This document shows, in pieces, positions 1-7,548 of a DNA stretch of 57,883 nucleotides (positions are counted from its first letter, which is position 1; each line of letters opens with the position of its first letter). The DNA is from Dehalococcoidia bacterium (lineage in GTDB: Bacteria > Chloroflexota > Dehalococcoidia > UBA2979): NCBI GenBank assembly GCA_023228825.1, contig JALOAL010000016.1, positions 1 through 57,883 of the forward strand, given 5' to 3'. The notes under the pieces are model-generated. The model did not search any database and was not told the DNA's origin. It worked only from the letters and a program-made list of their open reading frames with translations. The translations under genes were made by a program, and so were the position numbers.

Positions 1-71
1 CGCTGAGACATGATCGAGCGCTCCCGTAGCGGCATCGGACGGCACCTCCCGCCCTCCGCCGCGCTGCTGGA

Positions 72-112
72 GTGTCCGATATGTCCCCGAACGGGTGTCC
101 GATATCTCCCCG
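72..112. repeat. Direct repeat, 2 copies, GTGTCCGATAT core
   Basis: Two copies of GTGTCCGATAT followed by TCCCCG (first copy ATGTCCCCG, second ATCTCCCCG) lie 23 bp apart, downstream of the MBL hydrolase gene on the minus strand. A related CCGATATGTC occurs near 11948. The function is unknown. It is either a dispersed intergenic repeat or a regulator site for a gene beyond the left edge. Confidence 0.5.
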
Positions 113-147
113 GTCTGTACACCCGCGCGGGGGGAGGGGGCCAGGAG

Positions 148-1287
148 TTACGCGCAGCGCTGCCAGCGGGTGACGTTGTCCTCGCCGCGGAGGCGGCGGA
201 CGCGGCCGTCTTCCTCCATGTAGCGCAGGTGGGAGAGCGTCTCGCCCATGGCGGAGCGCTGCTTGAAGATCGAGAAGGTCTCCCAGGGGCGGTTCCACTG
301 CACGCGGGAGGCGATCTCCAGGGCGGTGGCGGTGTCGTCCAGCCGAGGAGTGCCGCCGGCGGGGCTGATGCCCGCGAGCACCTCCTCCTGGCGCTCCTCG
401 TGGTGTTCGATGATCGCCTGGCAGCGGGCCGGGAGGTCCGGGATCAACTCCTCGTGCGCGGGCAGCGCGAGGGCGGTGTCCAGGGCGGCGGTCTTGCGCA
501 GCGAGTCCAGGAACTCCGCCAGCGGGTTGCGGCCCACGCTGTCGTCGTCCGCGTCCAGGGAGACGTTGGGGGTGATGCGGGAAAGGACGTGGTCGCCGGT
601 GAGGGTGAGGCGCTCGCTCGGCTCATACATGCAGAGGTGGCCCTCGGTGTGTCCGGGGGTCCAGACGGCGCGGAGGTTCCAGCCGTCGAAGGCGAGTTCT
701 TCGCCGTCCTCCAGCAACACGTCCGGGGTGACGCGATCCATGCGCCAGGACTGGCGCTCGGTCTCCCCGGCGGCGTCTGACTTCGAGGCGGCCTCCTGCT
801 CGCGGCGCTCCATCTCCTTCGCCCAGTCCGGGCGCTGGTCGCCGGTACCGGCGTCCGCGGCGAAGCCGTGCTGGACGCCCCAGGTGCTCATCAGCCGCTC
901 CCAGCGGTCGTGGCCGTGGTGCATGCGCGAGTAGTGCTTCGCCTCTTCGCGGTACATCACCAGGTCGCTCTCCGGCGCCTGTTCCTTCACCCAGCCCGCC
1001 ATGCCGATGTGATCCGGGTGGGCGTGGGAGATGATGAGACGCTGGATGTCTGAGGGCTTGCGGTCCAGGGCCACCAGTTGCTGGGTGAGCGCGGCGGTGG
1101 CCTCTGGCGTGCCGTAGCCCGCATCGAACAGCGAGACGCCGTCCGGGCCGAGGAAGGCGTACGGCATGATCCACGGCAGCGCGGCGGAGGTCATGGGCGT
1201 GCGCAGGCGGTAGAGCCCACCACGGGTCGAGGTGGGGGCGACGATCTCCTGCGGCGGCGGGAGATCCTCGACAGGACGGTCGGGCAC
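148..1287 (-). CDS. MBL-fold metallo-hydrolase with C-terminal winged-helix domain
   Basis: Metallo-beta-lactamase-fold hydrolase of the glyoxalase II/LACTB2-like group; the substrate cannot be told from sequence. With the GTG start at 1287 (AAGGA about 9 nt upstream) the protein has 379 residues. The metal site HAHPDH is at residues 88-93, followed by TPGHTEGH and a later GDH, which complete the two-metal site. The C-terminal 80 residues (LSHLRYMEEDGRV and following) look like the small winged-helix domain common in this family. An in-frame ATG at 1413 would add 42 residues that resemble no family member, so the GTG is preferred. It stands alone, with the aminotransferase gene upstream on the same strand. 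Confidence 0.87.
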   Translation of the reverse strand: MPDRPVEDLPPPQEIVAPTSTRGGLYRLRTPMTSAALPWIMPYAFLGPDGVSLFDAGYGTPEATAALTQQLVALDRKPSDIQRLIISHAHPDHIGMAGWVKEQAPESDLVMYREEAKHYSRMHHGHDRWERLMSTWGVQHGFAADAGTGDQRPDWAKEMERREQEAASKSDAAGETERQSWRMDRVTPDVLLEDGEELAFDGWNLRAVWTPGHTEGHLCMYEPSERLTLTGDHVLSRITPNVSLDADDDSVGRNPLAEFLDSLRKTAALDTALALPAHEELIPDLPARCQAIIEHHEERQEEVLAGISPAGGTPRLDDTATALEIASRVQWNRPWETFSIFKQRSAMGETLSHLRYMEEDGRVRRLRGEDNVTRWQRCA

Positions 1288-1459
1288 AGGGCAATTCCTT
1301 CGTCTGCTGCAGGCGCCCACGCACGCGAGTGCGGTGTCGTGTCGGCGGCGTCCTGCGCCTCCCCTGTGTAGCACGGGCGCGATTGCGGTGTCGAACCCGG
1401 TTTGATTTTCCACCCGCGTTTGAAGGCGCCCGGAGACGGCGGCCGGAGGGCCCTGGCGT

Positions 1460-2740
1460 TCAAGCCTGCGCGGCGAGTTCCTCGTCGATCGCCTCGGCCA
1501 GCAGGCGCACGGCGTGGTCCAGGATCTCCGGCTCGCTCGCGGTGAAGTTGAAGCGCATGCTGGCGCGGGCGGCGGGGCTGTCGCCGTCCACGTAGAAGTG
1601 GCGGCCGGGGACGAAGGCCACGCCTCGTAGCACGGCGCGCTGGTAGAGGCGCTCCGTGTCCAGCGGCGGCCGGCCGTGGCCGTGGGGCCCCTGCACCCAC
1701 AGGAACATGCCGCCGTCCGGCCTGGTCCAGCGGAAGCCCTCCGGCAGGTGTCGCTCGAAGGCGTCCAGCAGGGCCTGGCGGCGCGGGCGGTAGAGGTCCA
1801 GCGTGGCGGGCAGGCGGGCGTCCAGGTGTCCGCCCTCCAGGTACTCGGCGGCCAGCGCCTGGCTCAGCGTGCTGGTGTGCAGGTCCACGCCCTGCCGCGC
1901 GATCACGAGCAGGCGTTGCACCTCCGCGGGCGCCACGCAGAAGCCCACCCGCAGGCCGGGGGCGAACGTCTTGGAGAGCGTGCCGAGGTAGACGACGTGT
2001 TCCGGCGCCAGCGCGCGCACGGGGGGCAGCGCCTCGCCCACGTAGCGCAGGTCGCTGTAGGGGTCATCCTCCACCAGCAGCGTGTCGTGCTGCTGGAGGA
2101 TGCGCGCCACCTGGATACGCCGCTCCCGCGAGAGCGTGCGGCCGGTGGGGTTCTGGAACGTGGGTACGGCGTAGACGAAGGCCACGCGCTCCCGCGCCAG
2201 CACCGCCTCCAGCGAGGCCGGCAGCAGGCCTTCCTCGTCCGTCTCCACCTGCACGTAGCGGGGGCCGTAGGGGTTGAAGGCCTGCAATGCGCCCAGGTAG
2301 GTGGGCGCCTCCATGACCACCACGTCGCCCGGCGAGATCAGCACCTTGCCGATGCCGTCCAGGGCGCCCTGCGAGCCGCTGGTGACCAGCACCTGCTCCG
2401 CCGTGGCCTCCACGCCACGCGCCGCCAGGTGCGGCGCCAGCGCCTCCCGCAACGGACGGAAGCCCTCGCTGGCGTCGTACTGGAGCGCCGCGGCGCCGTG
2501 TCGCGTGAGCACGGCCTGCAGGAGGCCGGGCATCAGGTCGAGCGGGAAGGACTCCGGCGCGGGCAGCCCGCCGGCGAGCGAGATCACGTCCGGGGAGGCG
2601 GCGACCTTCAGGATCTCCCGGATGGCGCTCGCCTCCATCGCCCGCGTGCGACGGGCAAAGCGCCTCGCCCGAGGAGGCTGCGCGTGCGGCTCCGAATTGG
2701 GCTCCGAATTGGGCTCCGAATTGGGCTCCGAATTGGGCAT
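1460..2740 (-). CDS. PLP-dependent aminotransferase (2-aminoadipate/ARO8-like, class I)
   Basis: Fold-type I aminotransferase of the MocR-domain/ARO8/LysN group, which transaminates aromatic, branched or 2-aminoadipate substrates; substrate undetermined. The PLP lysine is K257 in GTLSKTFAPGLR, and the substrate-side motifs SLAGGLPAPESFP and NPTGRTLSRERR are present. There is no N-terminal GntR domain, so this is an enzyme and not a MocR regulator. The first 18 residues are four copies of a PNSE-type repeat made by a 12-bp tandem repeat that runs into the start codon. A second possible start is Met35 (2638), just before the conserved region. A weak TAGGCT lies 5 nt before the ATG and there is no Shine-Dalgarno sequence. 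Confidence 0.88.
   Translation of the reverse strand: MPNSEPNSEPNSEPNSEPHAQPPRARRFARRTRAMEASAIREILKVAASPDVISLAGGLPAPESFPLDLMPGLLQAVLTRHGAAALQYDASEGFRPLREALAPHLAARGVEATAEQVLVTSGSQGALDGIGKVLISPGDVVVMEAPTYLGALQAFNPYGPRYVQVETDEEGLLPASLEAVLARERVAFVYAVPTFQNPTGRTLSRERRIQVARILQQHDTLLVEDDPYSDLRYVGEALPPVRALAPEHVVYLGTLSKTFAPGLRVGFCVAPAEVQRLLVIARQGVDLHTSTLSQALAAEYLEGGHLDARLPATLDLYRPRRQALLDAFERHLPEGFRWTRPDGGMFLWVQGPHGHGRPPLDTERLYQRAVLRGVAFVPGRHFYVDGDSPAARASMRFNFTASEPEILDHAVRLLAEAIDEELAAQA
2688..2735. repeat. 12-bp tandem repeat, 4 copies, at the aminotransferase N-terminus
   Basis: Four exact copies of GGCTCCGAATTG. The period of 12 keeps the reading frame and encodes the repeated Pro-Asn-Ser-Glu at the start of the aminotransferase. 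It is AT-richer than its surroundings. Copy number may vary between strains without frameshift. Confidence 0.9.
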
Positions 2741-2890
2741 GGCTCAGCCTAGCCGGACGCCGCGCGACGAACCACTGCGAGTCCCCCAGGGCCCCTCATG
2801 GCCCTCGGCGTGTCCGCGCGCCTCGGACGTGCGCGGGCTGGCGGGGAGGGGGCTCGTGCGGTGGCCCGCGCACAAACAGGGCCGCACGAA

Positions 2891-2916
2891 CAGGGCCGCC
2901 CTCGCGGGCGGCCCTG
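2891..2916 (-). terminator. Hairpin terminator after groEL
   Basis: Perfect 11-bp stem (CAGGGCCGCCC / GGGCGGCCCTG) with a 4-nt TCGC loop, 28 nt past the groEL stop. On the minus strand it is followed by a moderately T-rich stretch (TTCG, then TGTTTGTG), so it plausibly ends the groES-groEL transcript. Confidence 0.7.
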
Positions 2917-2943
2917 CTGGGAACCGGACGGTCGCGGGGGTGG

Positions 2944-4590
2944 CTAGAAGCCGCCCATCATGTCTTCCATGCCGCCGCCCATGCCGCCGGCGGGGGCGGC
3001 CTGCGGGGGCTCCGGGATCTCGGCCACGGCTGCCTCGGTGGTGAGCATGAGGCCGGCCACGGAGACCGCGTTCTCCAGCGCCACGCGGCTGACCTTGACC
3101 GGGTCCAGGATGCCGAGTTCGAACATGTTGCCCATGCGCTCGTTGCCGGCGTCGTACCCCTGGTTGGGGTCCTTCGCCTCCCGCACCTGCTCCACGATCA
3201 CAGACGGCTCCAGGCCGGCGTTGAGCAGGATCTGGCGCAGCGGCGACGCGAGGGCGTGGCGCACCAGGCGGGCGCCCGTGCGCTCGTCCCCGGTGAGGCG
3301 CTCGATCAGGGGGTCCAGCGTGCTCTGGACGCGCAGGTAGACCACGCCGCCGCCCGGGACCACGCCTTCCTCCACCGCGGCACGGGTGGCGGAGAGGGCG
3401 TCCTCCAGGCGGAACTTCTTCTCCCGCACCTCGATCTCCGTGGCGCCGCCGGCCTTGATGACGGCCACGCCGCCGGCCAGTTTCGCCAGGCGCTCCTGGA
3501 CCTTCTCGCGGTCAAAGTCGGACACGGTGTCCTGGATCTGGGCGCGCAATTGGCGGATGCGGGCCTGGATGGCCTCGTCGCTGCCGGCGCCCTCCACCAC
3601 GGTGGTGACGGACTTGTCCGCCACCACGCGGTGGGCGTGGCCCAGGTCCGCGAGTTGCGTCTCCTCCAGTTTGCGGCCCATGTCGTTGGTGATGAAGGTG
3701 CCGCCGGTGAGGACGGCGAGGTCCTCCAGCATGGCCTTGCGGCGGTCGCCGAAGCCGGGCGCCTTCACGAAGAGCGGGTTGAAGGTGCCCCGCATCTTGT
3801 TCACGATCATGGTGGAGAGGGCCTCGCCGGTGAGGTCCTGGCAGACCACCACCAGGTTCTTGGAGACCTGCAGCACCTTCTCCAGGACGGGCACGATCTG
3901 CTGCACGTCGCTGATCGCGTAGTCCGTGATCAGGATGTAGGGGTCGTCCAGCACGGCCTCGTTGCGGTCCGGGTTGGTGACGAAGTAGGGGGAGATCCAG
4001 CCGCTGGTGAGTTGGAGGCCGTCCACGACCTCCACCTCGTTGTCCAGGCCGCGGCCGTCCTCGATGGTGATGACGCCGTCCTTGCCGACCTGCTCCATCA
4101 CGTCCGCGATCAACTCGCCGATCTCCGGGTCGTTCGCGGAGATGGAGGCGACGGCCTGGATGGTGGACTTGTCCTCCACCGGCACGGCCAGGTCGCGCAG
4201 GGCGGGCACGAGCGTGCGCACGGCCTGCTCCATGCCCTTGCGCAGGTACATGGCGTTGGCGCCGGCGGCGATGTTGCGCAGGCCCTCGTGGAAGAGGGAC
4301 TGGGCGAGGACGGTGGCGGTGGTGGTGCCGTCCCCGGCGATGTCGTTGGTGCGGATGGCGACCTGCTTGACCAGTTGCGCTCCCATGTTGTGGAAGCGGT
4401 CACGCAGGTCGATCTCGCGCGCCACGGTGACGCCGTCCTTGGTGATGACGGCGGGGCCATAGTTCTTGTCCAGGACGACGTTGCGGCCCTTGGGGCCCAG
4501 GGTCACCCGGACCGCGTTGGCCAGGATGTCCACGCCGTGACGGAGTTCACGGCGCGCGTCGTCGTCAAAGCGGAGACGCTTGGCAGACAT
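2944..4590 (-). CDS. groEL: Chaperonin GroEL (Hsp60)
   Basis: ATP-dependent cytosolic folding chamber that works with GroES. At 548 residues it has the full family length. The N-terminus (MSAKRLRFDDDARR), the ATP-site motifs TLGPKGRNVVLD and GDGTTTATVLAQS, and the Gly/Met-rich tail ending MGGGMEDMMGGF are all present. The start has a GGGACTGACCC leader with a weak Shine-Dalgarno sequence. It lies 167 nt after groES and is cotranscribed from the CIRCE promoter near 5370. A hairpin follows the stop. Only one groEL copy is seen in this window. Confidence 0.98.
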   Translation of the reverse strand: MSAKRLRFDDDARRELRHGVDILANAVRVTLGPKGRNVVLDKNYGPAVITKDGVTVAREIDLRDRFHNMGAQLVKQVAIRTNDIAGDGTTTATVLAQSLFHEGLRNIAAGANAMYLRKGMEQAVRTLVPALRDLAVPVEDKSTIQAVASISANDPEIGELIADVMEQVGKDGVITIEDGRGLDNEVEVVDGLQLTSGWISPYFVTNPDRNEAVLDDPYILITDYAISDVQQIVPVLEKVLQVSKNLVVVCQDLTGEALSTMIVNKMRGTFNPLFVKAPGFGDRRKAMLEDLAVLTGGTFITNDMGRKLEETQLADLGHAHRVVADKSVTTVVEGAGSDEAIQARIRQLRAQIQDTVSDFDREKVQERLAKLAGGVAVIKAGGATEIEVREKKFRLEDALSATRAAVEEGVVPGGGVVYLRVQSTLDPLIERLTGDERTGARLVRHALASPLRQILLNAGLEPSVIVEQVREAKDPNQGYDAGNERMGNMFELGILDPVKVSRVALENAVSVAGLMLTTEAAVAEIPEPPQAAPAGGMGGGMEDMMGGF

Positions 4591-4757
4591 GGGTCAGTCC
4601 CTCCTCGGGCCTGTGGGTTCGGAAGCCGCGGCCGGGCGGGCCGCCGCTTCCCGGGGACAGCGCGCCCCCCGGTCGGGGCCGGCGCCATGGCCGGGCGGCC
4701 GCCGCACGATGGCGTGCGACGTGCGCCCCGGCACGTCCGGCCACTTCACTTCCCGGG

Positions 4758-5096
4758 CTACTTCTTGGCGGCCTTCTTGGCGGGCTTGGCGGGCTTGGCG
4801 GCCTCTTCCAACTTCGCCAGGACGTCCTGGAAGCGGATGATGATGTAATCCTCCGTGCCCACGGAGACTTCCTGGCCGGTGTACTTCTGGTAGAGGATGC
4901 GGTCGCCGGGGACCAGTTCCATGGTCTCCAGTTCGCCCTTGTCGTTGCGCTTGCCGGGGCCCACGGCCAGGACGTGGCCATGCTGCGGCTTTTCCTTCGC
5001 CGAGTCCGGGATGACCAGGCCGGAGGCGCTGATCTCCTCCTGCTCGACCGGCTTGAGGACGATGTGGTCGGTCATGGGGACAACGTTCGTGGCCAA
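4758..5096 (-). CDS. groES: Co-chaperonin GroES (Hsp10), TTG start
   Basis: Caps the GroEL ring. Recognisable by DHIVLKPVEQEE, the mobile loop SASGLVIPDSAKEKP and the conserved GHVLAVGPGK. The best start is TTG at 5096, because AAGGAG stands 9 nt before it and the translation then begins MATNVVPM as in typical GroES; the internal ATG at 5075 has no ribosome site. The product has 112 residues, longer than the usual 95-100 because of a Lys/Ala/Pro tail (AKPAKPAKKAAKK) after the last strand. The tail is unusual and may be disordered. It is the first gene of the CIRCE-controlled groES-groEL operon, with an untranslated leader of about 255 nt. Confidence 0.94.
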   Translation of the reverse strand: MATNVVPMTDHIVLKPVEQEEISASGLVIPDSAKEKPQHGHVLAVGPGKRNDKGELETMELVPGDRILYQKYTGQEVSVGTEDYIIIRFQDVLAKLEEAAKPAKPAKKAAKK

Positions 5097-5363
5097 GGCA
5101 CCAGTCTCCTTCTGCAAGTTCTCTGCATCTCCGGCCCGGCCCTCCCGCGCCCGAGGCGTCTGCTGGCGCACTCGAGCGAGGTGAAGCGGGGTCCGGCGTC
5201 ATACGCGTCTGTTGGTCGGCCGGGGCGACGGCCCGCGCGGCGACGCCTCGATGCGCCCCGTCACCGGCAGCCGCCCCACGCCCCCGCGTCCGGGGCCACG
5301 TCATGGTTGCGAGGCATCGCACTCACGAGGTGGCACGGGCGCTGTTTGGAGCGTCGGCGACGG

Positions 5364-5393
5364 ATGTTAGCACTCGCCCCATGAGAGTGCTAG
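5364..5393 (-). promoter_or_regulatory. CIRCE operator and promoter of groES-groEL
   Basis: TTAGCACTC - 9 nt - GAGTGCTAG at 5367-5393 is the HrcA-binding CIRCE inverted repeat, one base off perfect in the last position. Read on the minus strand it overlaps a promoter: CTAGCA (-35) - 18 nt - TAACAT (-10), so bound HrcA would block RNA polymerase. The second CIRCE at 33425 has the same geometry. The hrcA gene is not in the window. Confidence 0.93.
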
Positions 5394-5424
5394 ACCTCCC
5401 CGCCGCGAATTTCTGGCGGGGCAA

Positions 5425-5444
5425 TTTACGTCTATTTACGTCTA
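5425..5444. repeat. 10-bp direct repeat TTTACGTCTA x2
   Basis: Two adjacent copies of TTTACGTCTA in an AT-richer pocket between the groES promoter and the XRE gene. This could be a regulator half-site pair or simple tandem duplication; nothing else supports a function. Confidence 0.45.
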
Positions 5445-5495
5445 TCGGCGGGCACTGGGAGCGGCAGGCGCTGGGATCGAGCAGGCACTTGTGGA

Positions 5496-5533
5496 GCGTA
5501 CCCGGTTCCGTGTATACACGGAACCGGGTACGC
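5496..5533. promoter_or_regulatory. 38-bp perfect palindrome upstream of the XRE-DUF2851 operon
   Basis: Every base from 5496 to 5514 pairs with 5533 to 5515; the half-site is GCGTACCCGGTTCCGTGTA. There is no loop and no T-run, so a DNA-level operator fits better than a terminator. It lies 90 bp before the XRE gene. The AT-rich centre TGTATACA could include a -10 element on either strand. Autoregulation by the XRE protein is an inference from position. Confidence 0.75.
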
Positions 5534-5622
5534 ACAGCAGCGGCGGAGAGCGGCGGGCGGAGAGCCGCCGTCTCGCGGCGGGCGGTACCCAGATATGGCG
5601 GACAGGGCGGAGGCGGGACGGC

Positions 5623-6024
5623 ATGGCGGAGGTGAGGCGCACGCAGGAGGACGGGCCCGTCTGGGACGTGGTCTGGGACGCGGACGCCGTGCGCGCGCTG
5701 CGCGCACAACTGGGCCTGACGCAGGCGGACCTGGCGGAGCGGCTCGGCACCCGCCAGCAGACCGTCTCCGAGTGGGAGACCGGCACGAGCGAGCCACGGC
5801 GTATGTCCCGGCGCCTGCTGCGCATGGTGGCGGAGGACGCGGGCTTCTATGACGCCAGCCCGCCGCCCGGGGACACCGCAGACGGCCCGGGCACTCCAGG
5901 CACTCCAGACACGCCAGACACGCCAGACAGGGCAGCGGGCGCGCGGGGAAGGGCCGCGGCGGGTGACGGCACGGAGGGGGCGCGCCCGTCCGCCGCCCGC
6001 CGCCGGAAGCGGCGGCCCTCGTGA
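5623..6024 (+). CDS. XRE-type helix-turn-helix regulator with disordered tail
   Basis: A 133-residue protein. Residues 24-66 (RALRAQLGLTQADLAERL, then RQQTVSEWETGTSEP) form a classic lambda-repressor-like HTH of the kind used by Xre/HipB proteins. The remaining half is a low-complexity Pro/Asp/Thr/Ala/Arg tail that ends in basic residues. The start is the ATG at 5623 with GGAGG 9 nt upstream. Its stop overlaps the GTG of the DUF2851 gene (GTGA), so the two are translationally coupled. The perfect palindrome 90 bp upstream is a likely operator. No toxin-like partner is seen other than DUF2851. Confidence 0.85.
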   Translation: MAEVRRTQEDGPVWDVVWDADAVRALRAQLGLTQADLAERLGTRQQTVSEWETGTSEPRRMSRRLLRMVAEDAGFYDASPPPGDTADGPGTPGTPDTPDTPDRAAGARGRAAAGDGTEGARPSAARRRKRRPS

Positions 6025-7352
6025 GGCCTCGGATGGCCCTGTGTCGCGCAGACGCGGAGGCGGCGCACCGTGGCGTGCGCGAGGCGCCGGCGCCCTACCG
6101 ACCGGAGGGGCCGGAGACGTCGCCCGCGGCTCCTCCGGGGGAGGCGGGGTCCCCGGAGGCGGGGTTCCCGGAGGCAGGGTTCCCGGAGGCAGGGTCCCCG
6201 GAGCCGGGGTTCGCGGAGCCGGGGTTCGCGGAGGAGGCGCTGACGGCGCTCTGGCTGCTGGGGCGCGTGCCGGCGGAGGCGCTCCCGTGGCCGGTGGTGC
6301 GGCCCGGGCGCGCGGGGCGCGGGCCCGGCCCGGACGTGCGCGAGGCCACGGTGCTGCTCCCGTCCGGCGTGACGCGTACGGGGGACGTGGAGGTGCACCT
6401 GCGCGCCTCGGACTTCGTGCGCCACGGGCACCTGGAGGACCCCGCCTACGCCGCGGTGATCCTGCACCTCTGCTGGGAGGACGACCGCGGGCTGGAGGGC
6501 GGGGACGGCGGTCCCGCACCCACCGCCCTGCCGGGGGGCGGCCGGGCGCCCACGGTGGCGCTGGCGCCGGTGCTGCGTGACCCCGGCCGCGTGGAGGTGC
6601 TGGTGGCGCGCGGCCCCAGCGGCGCGGAGCCGTGCGCCGGCGTGGCGGGGCGCCTCGGACGGGACGAGGCGGGCGCGCTCGTGCGGGACGAGGGCCGGCG
6701 GCGGCTGGCGGAGCGCGCCTGGCGGGCGTGGCGGCTGGCGGACCGCTACGGCTTCGAGGGCGCGTTCCGCATGCTGCTCGCGCGCGCCCTCGCCTCCACA
6801 GCGGGCCGCGCGCGAGAGGACGAGGCGCAGCGGGGGGCGCTGGCGGCGGCGGTGCTGCGGCGCCTGGGCCCCGATCCGGTGGCGGGCCTGGAGCGCCTCG
6901 TGACCCTGCCCCTACCCGCGCCCCTACCCGCGCCCCTACCCGCGCCCCTGCCCGCGCCCCTGCCCGCGCCCCTGACCGTGCCCCTGACCGTGCCCGTGCC
7001 CGCGACTCCACATCCGGCGCCGGGGACGCTGATCGAGGCAATGCAGGCGCCGGGCCTCGGCCGCGCGCGGGCGGCGGAGGTGGCCTGGAACGCGGCGCTG
7101 CCGCTGCTGGCGGCGCTGGCCGCGGCCTACGAGGACGCGCCGCTCGCGGCCGCCACGGCGGCGCTCGCCTCCGCCTGGCCGACCCCGCGCCCGTACGGCC
7201 GCACGCGCGCCCTCGCCACGCTGGCGGGCCCAGCGCCCCCCCGCGCGGGGGCGCTCTACGCGCAGGGACTGCTGCACCTGCAGGACCTGTGGTGCAGCCG
7301 CGGGGGCTGTGGCGCATGCCCGCTCTCGGCGGTGGGTGAGGGCTGCGGGTGA
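6021..7352 (+). CDS. DUF2851 family protein
   Basis: About 443 residues, recognised by GPDVREATVLLPSG, GDVEVHLRASDFVRHGH, YAAVILHLCWEDD and the C-terminal GLLHLQDLWC with CGACPLS, all typical of DUF2851 proteins (function unknown, probably nucleic-acid related). The GTG start overlaps the stop of the XRE gene by 4 nt. Two expansions are odd. Near the N-terminus six 15-bp repeats give EAGSP/EAGFP/EPGFA units, and around residues 297-325 seven 12-bp repeats give PLPAPLPA. Both sit outside the conserved blocks and are probably linkers. Confidence 0.85.
   Translation: MRPRMALCRADAEAAHRGVREAPAPYRPEGPETSPAAPPGEAGSPEAGFPEAGFPEAGSPEPGFAEPGFAEEALTALWLLGRVPAEALPWPVVRPGRAGRGPGPDVREATVLLPSGVTRTGDVEVHLRASDFVRHGHLEDPAYAAVILHLCWEDDRGLEGGDGGPAPTALPGGGRAPTVALAPVLRDPGRVEVLVARGPSGAEPCAGVAGRLGRDEAGALVRDEGRRRLAERAWRAWRLADRYGFEGAFRMLLARALASTAGRAREDEAQRGALAAAVLRRLGPDPVAGLERLVTLPLPAPLPAPLPAPLPAPLPAPLTVPLTVPVPATPHPAPGTLIEAMQAPGLGRARAAEVAWNAALPLLAALAAAYEDAPLAAATAALASAWPTPRPYGRTRALATLAGPAPPRAGALYAQGLLHLQDLWCSRGGCGACPLSAVGEGCG
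6140..6229. repeat. 15-bp tandem repeat x6 inside the DUF2851 gene
   Basis: Six units of the GGAGGCGGGGTTCCC type, the last two being GGAGCCGGGGTTCGC, encode five-residue repeats in the N-terminal part of the DUF2851 protein. The period is a multiple of three, so copy changes keep the frame. Confidence 0.88.
6909..6992. repeat. 12-bp tandem repeat x7 inside the DUF2851 gene
   Basis: Seven units: five CCCCTACCCGCG/CCCCTGCCCGCG and two CCCCTGACCGTG. They encode a Pro-Leu-Pro-Ala linker between two conserved parts of the DUF2851 protein. Confidence 0.88.
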
Positions 7353-7548
7353 GGGCGCCGGCGGGTGAGGGCCGCGGGTAGAAGCGCCCGCGCCTGCGGC
7401 GGACGGATGCAGAACCAGCGGGGCGAGGCGTCTGCGCTGCCGGACGGGCCGATCCTCTCGCGGACGAGCCGGCGCCGAGGCCGGGGGCGGCTCGGGCGGG
7501 CGCAGCACGCGGCGTCCCTGCGCGCGGAGGGGGAGGGCGGAGGGAGCG

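Noticed and set aside
3256..4848. Long open frame opposite groEL/groES (530 codons)
   Set aside because: An antisense shadow caused by high GC; the translation is His/Val/Gly/Asp-rich without any family motif, and GroEL on the other strand is certain.
5496..5533. Terminator for an upstream gene
   Set aside because: The palindrome has no loop and no T-run, and no gene ends there on either strand.
5323..7317. 664-codon Pro/Arg/Ala frame opposite DUF2851 and across the groES promoter
   Set aside because: It runs through the CIRCE and the palindrome and is a low-complexity shadow.
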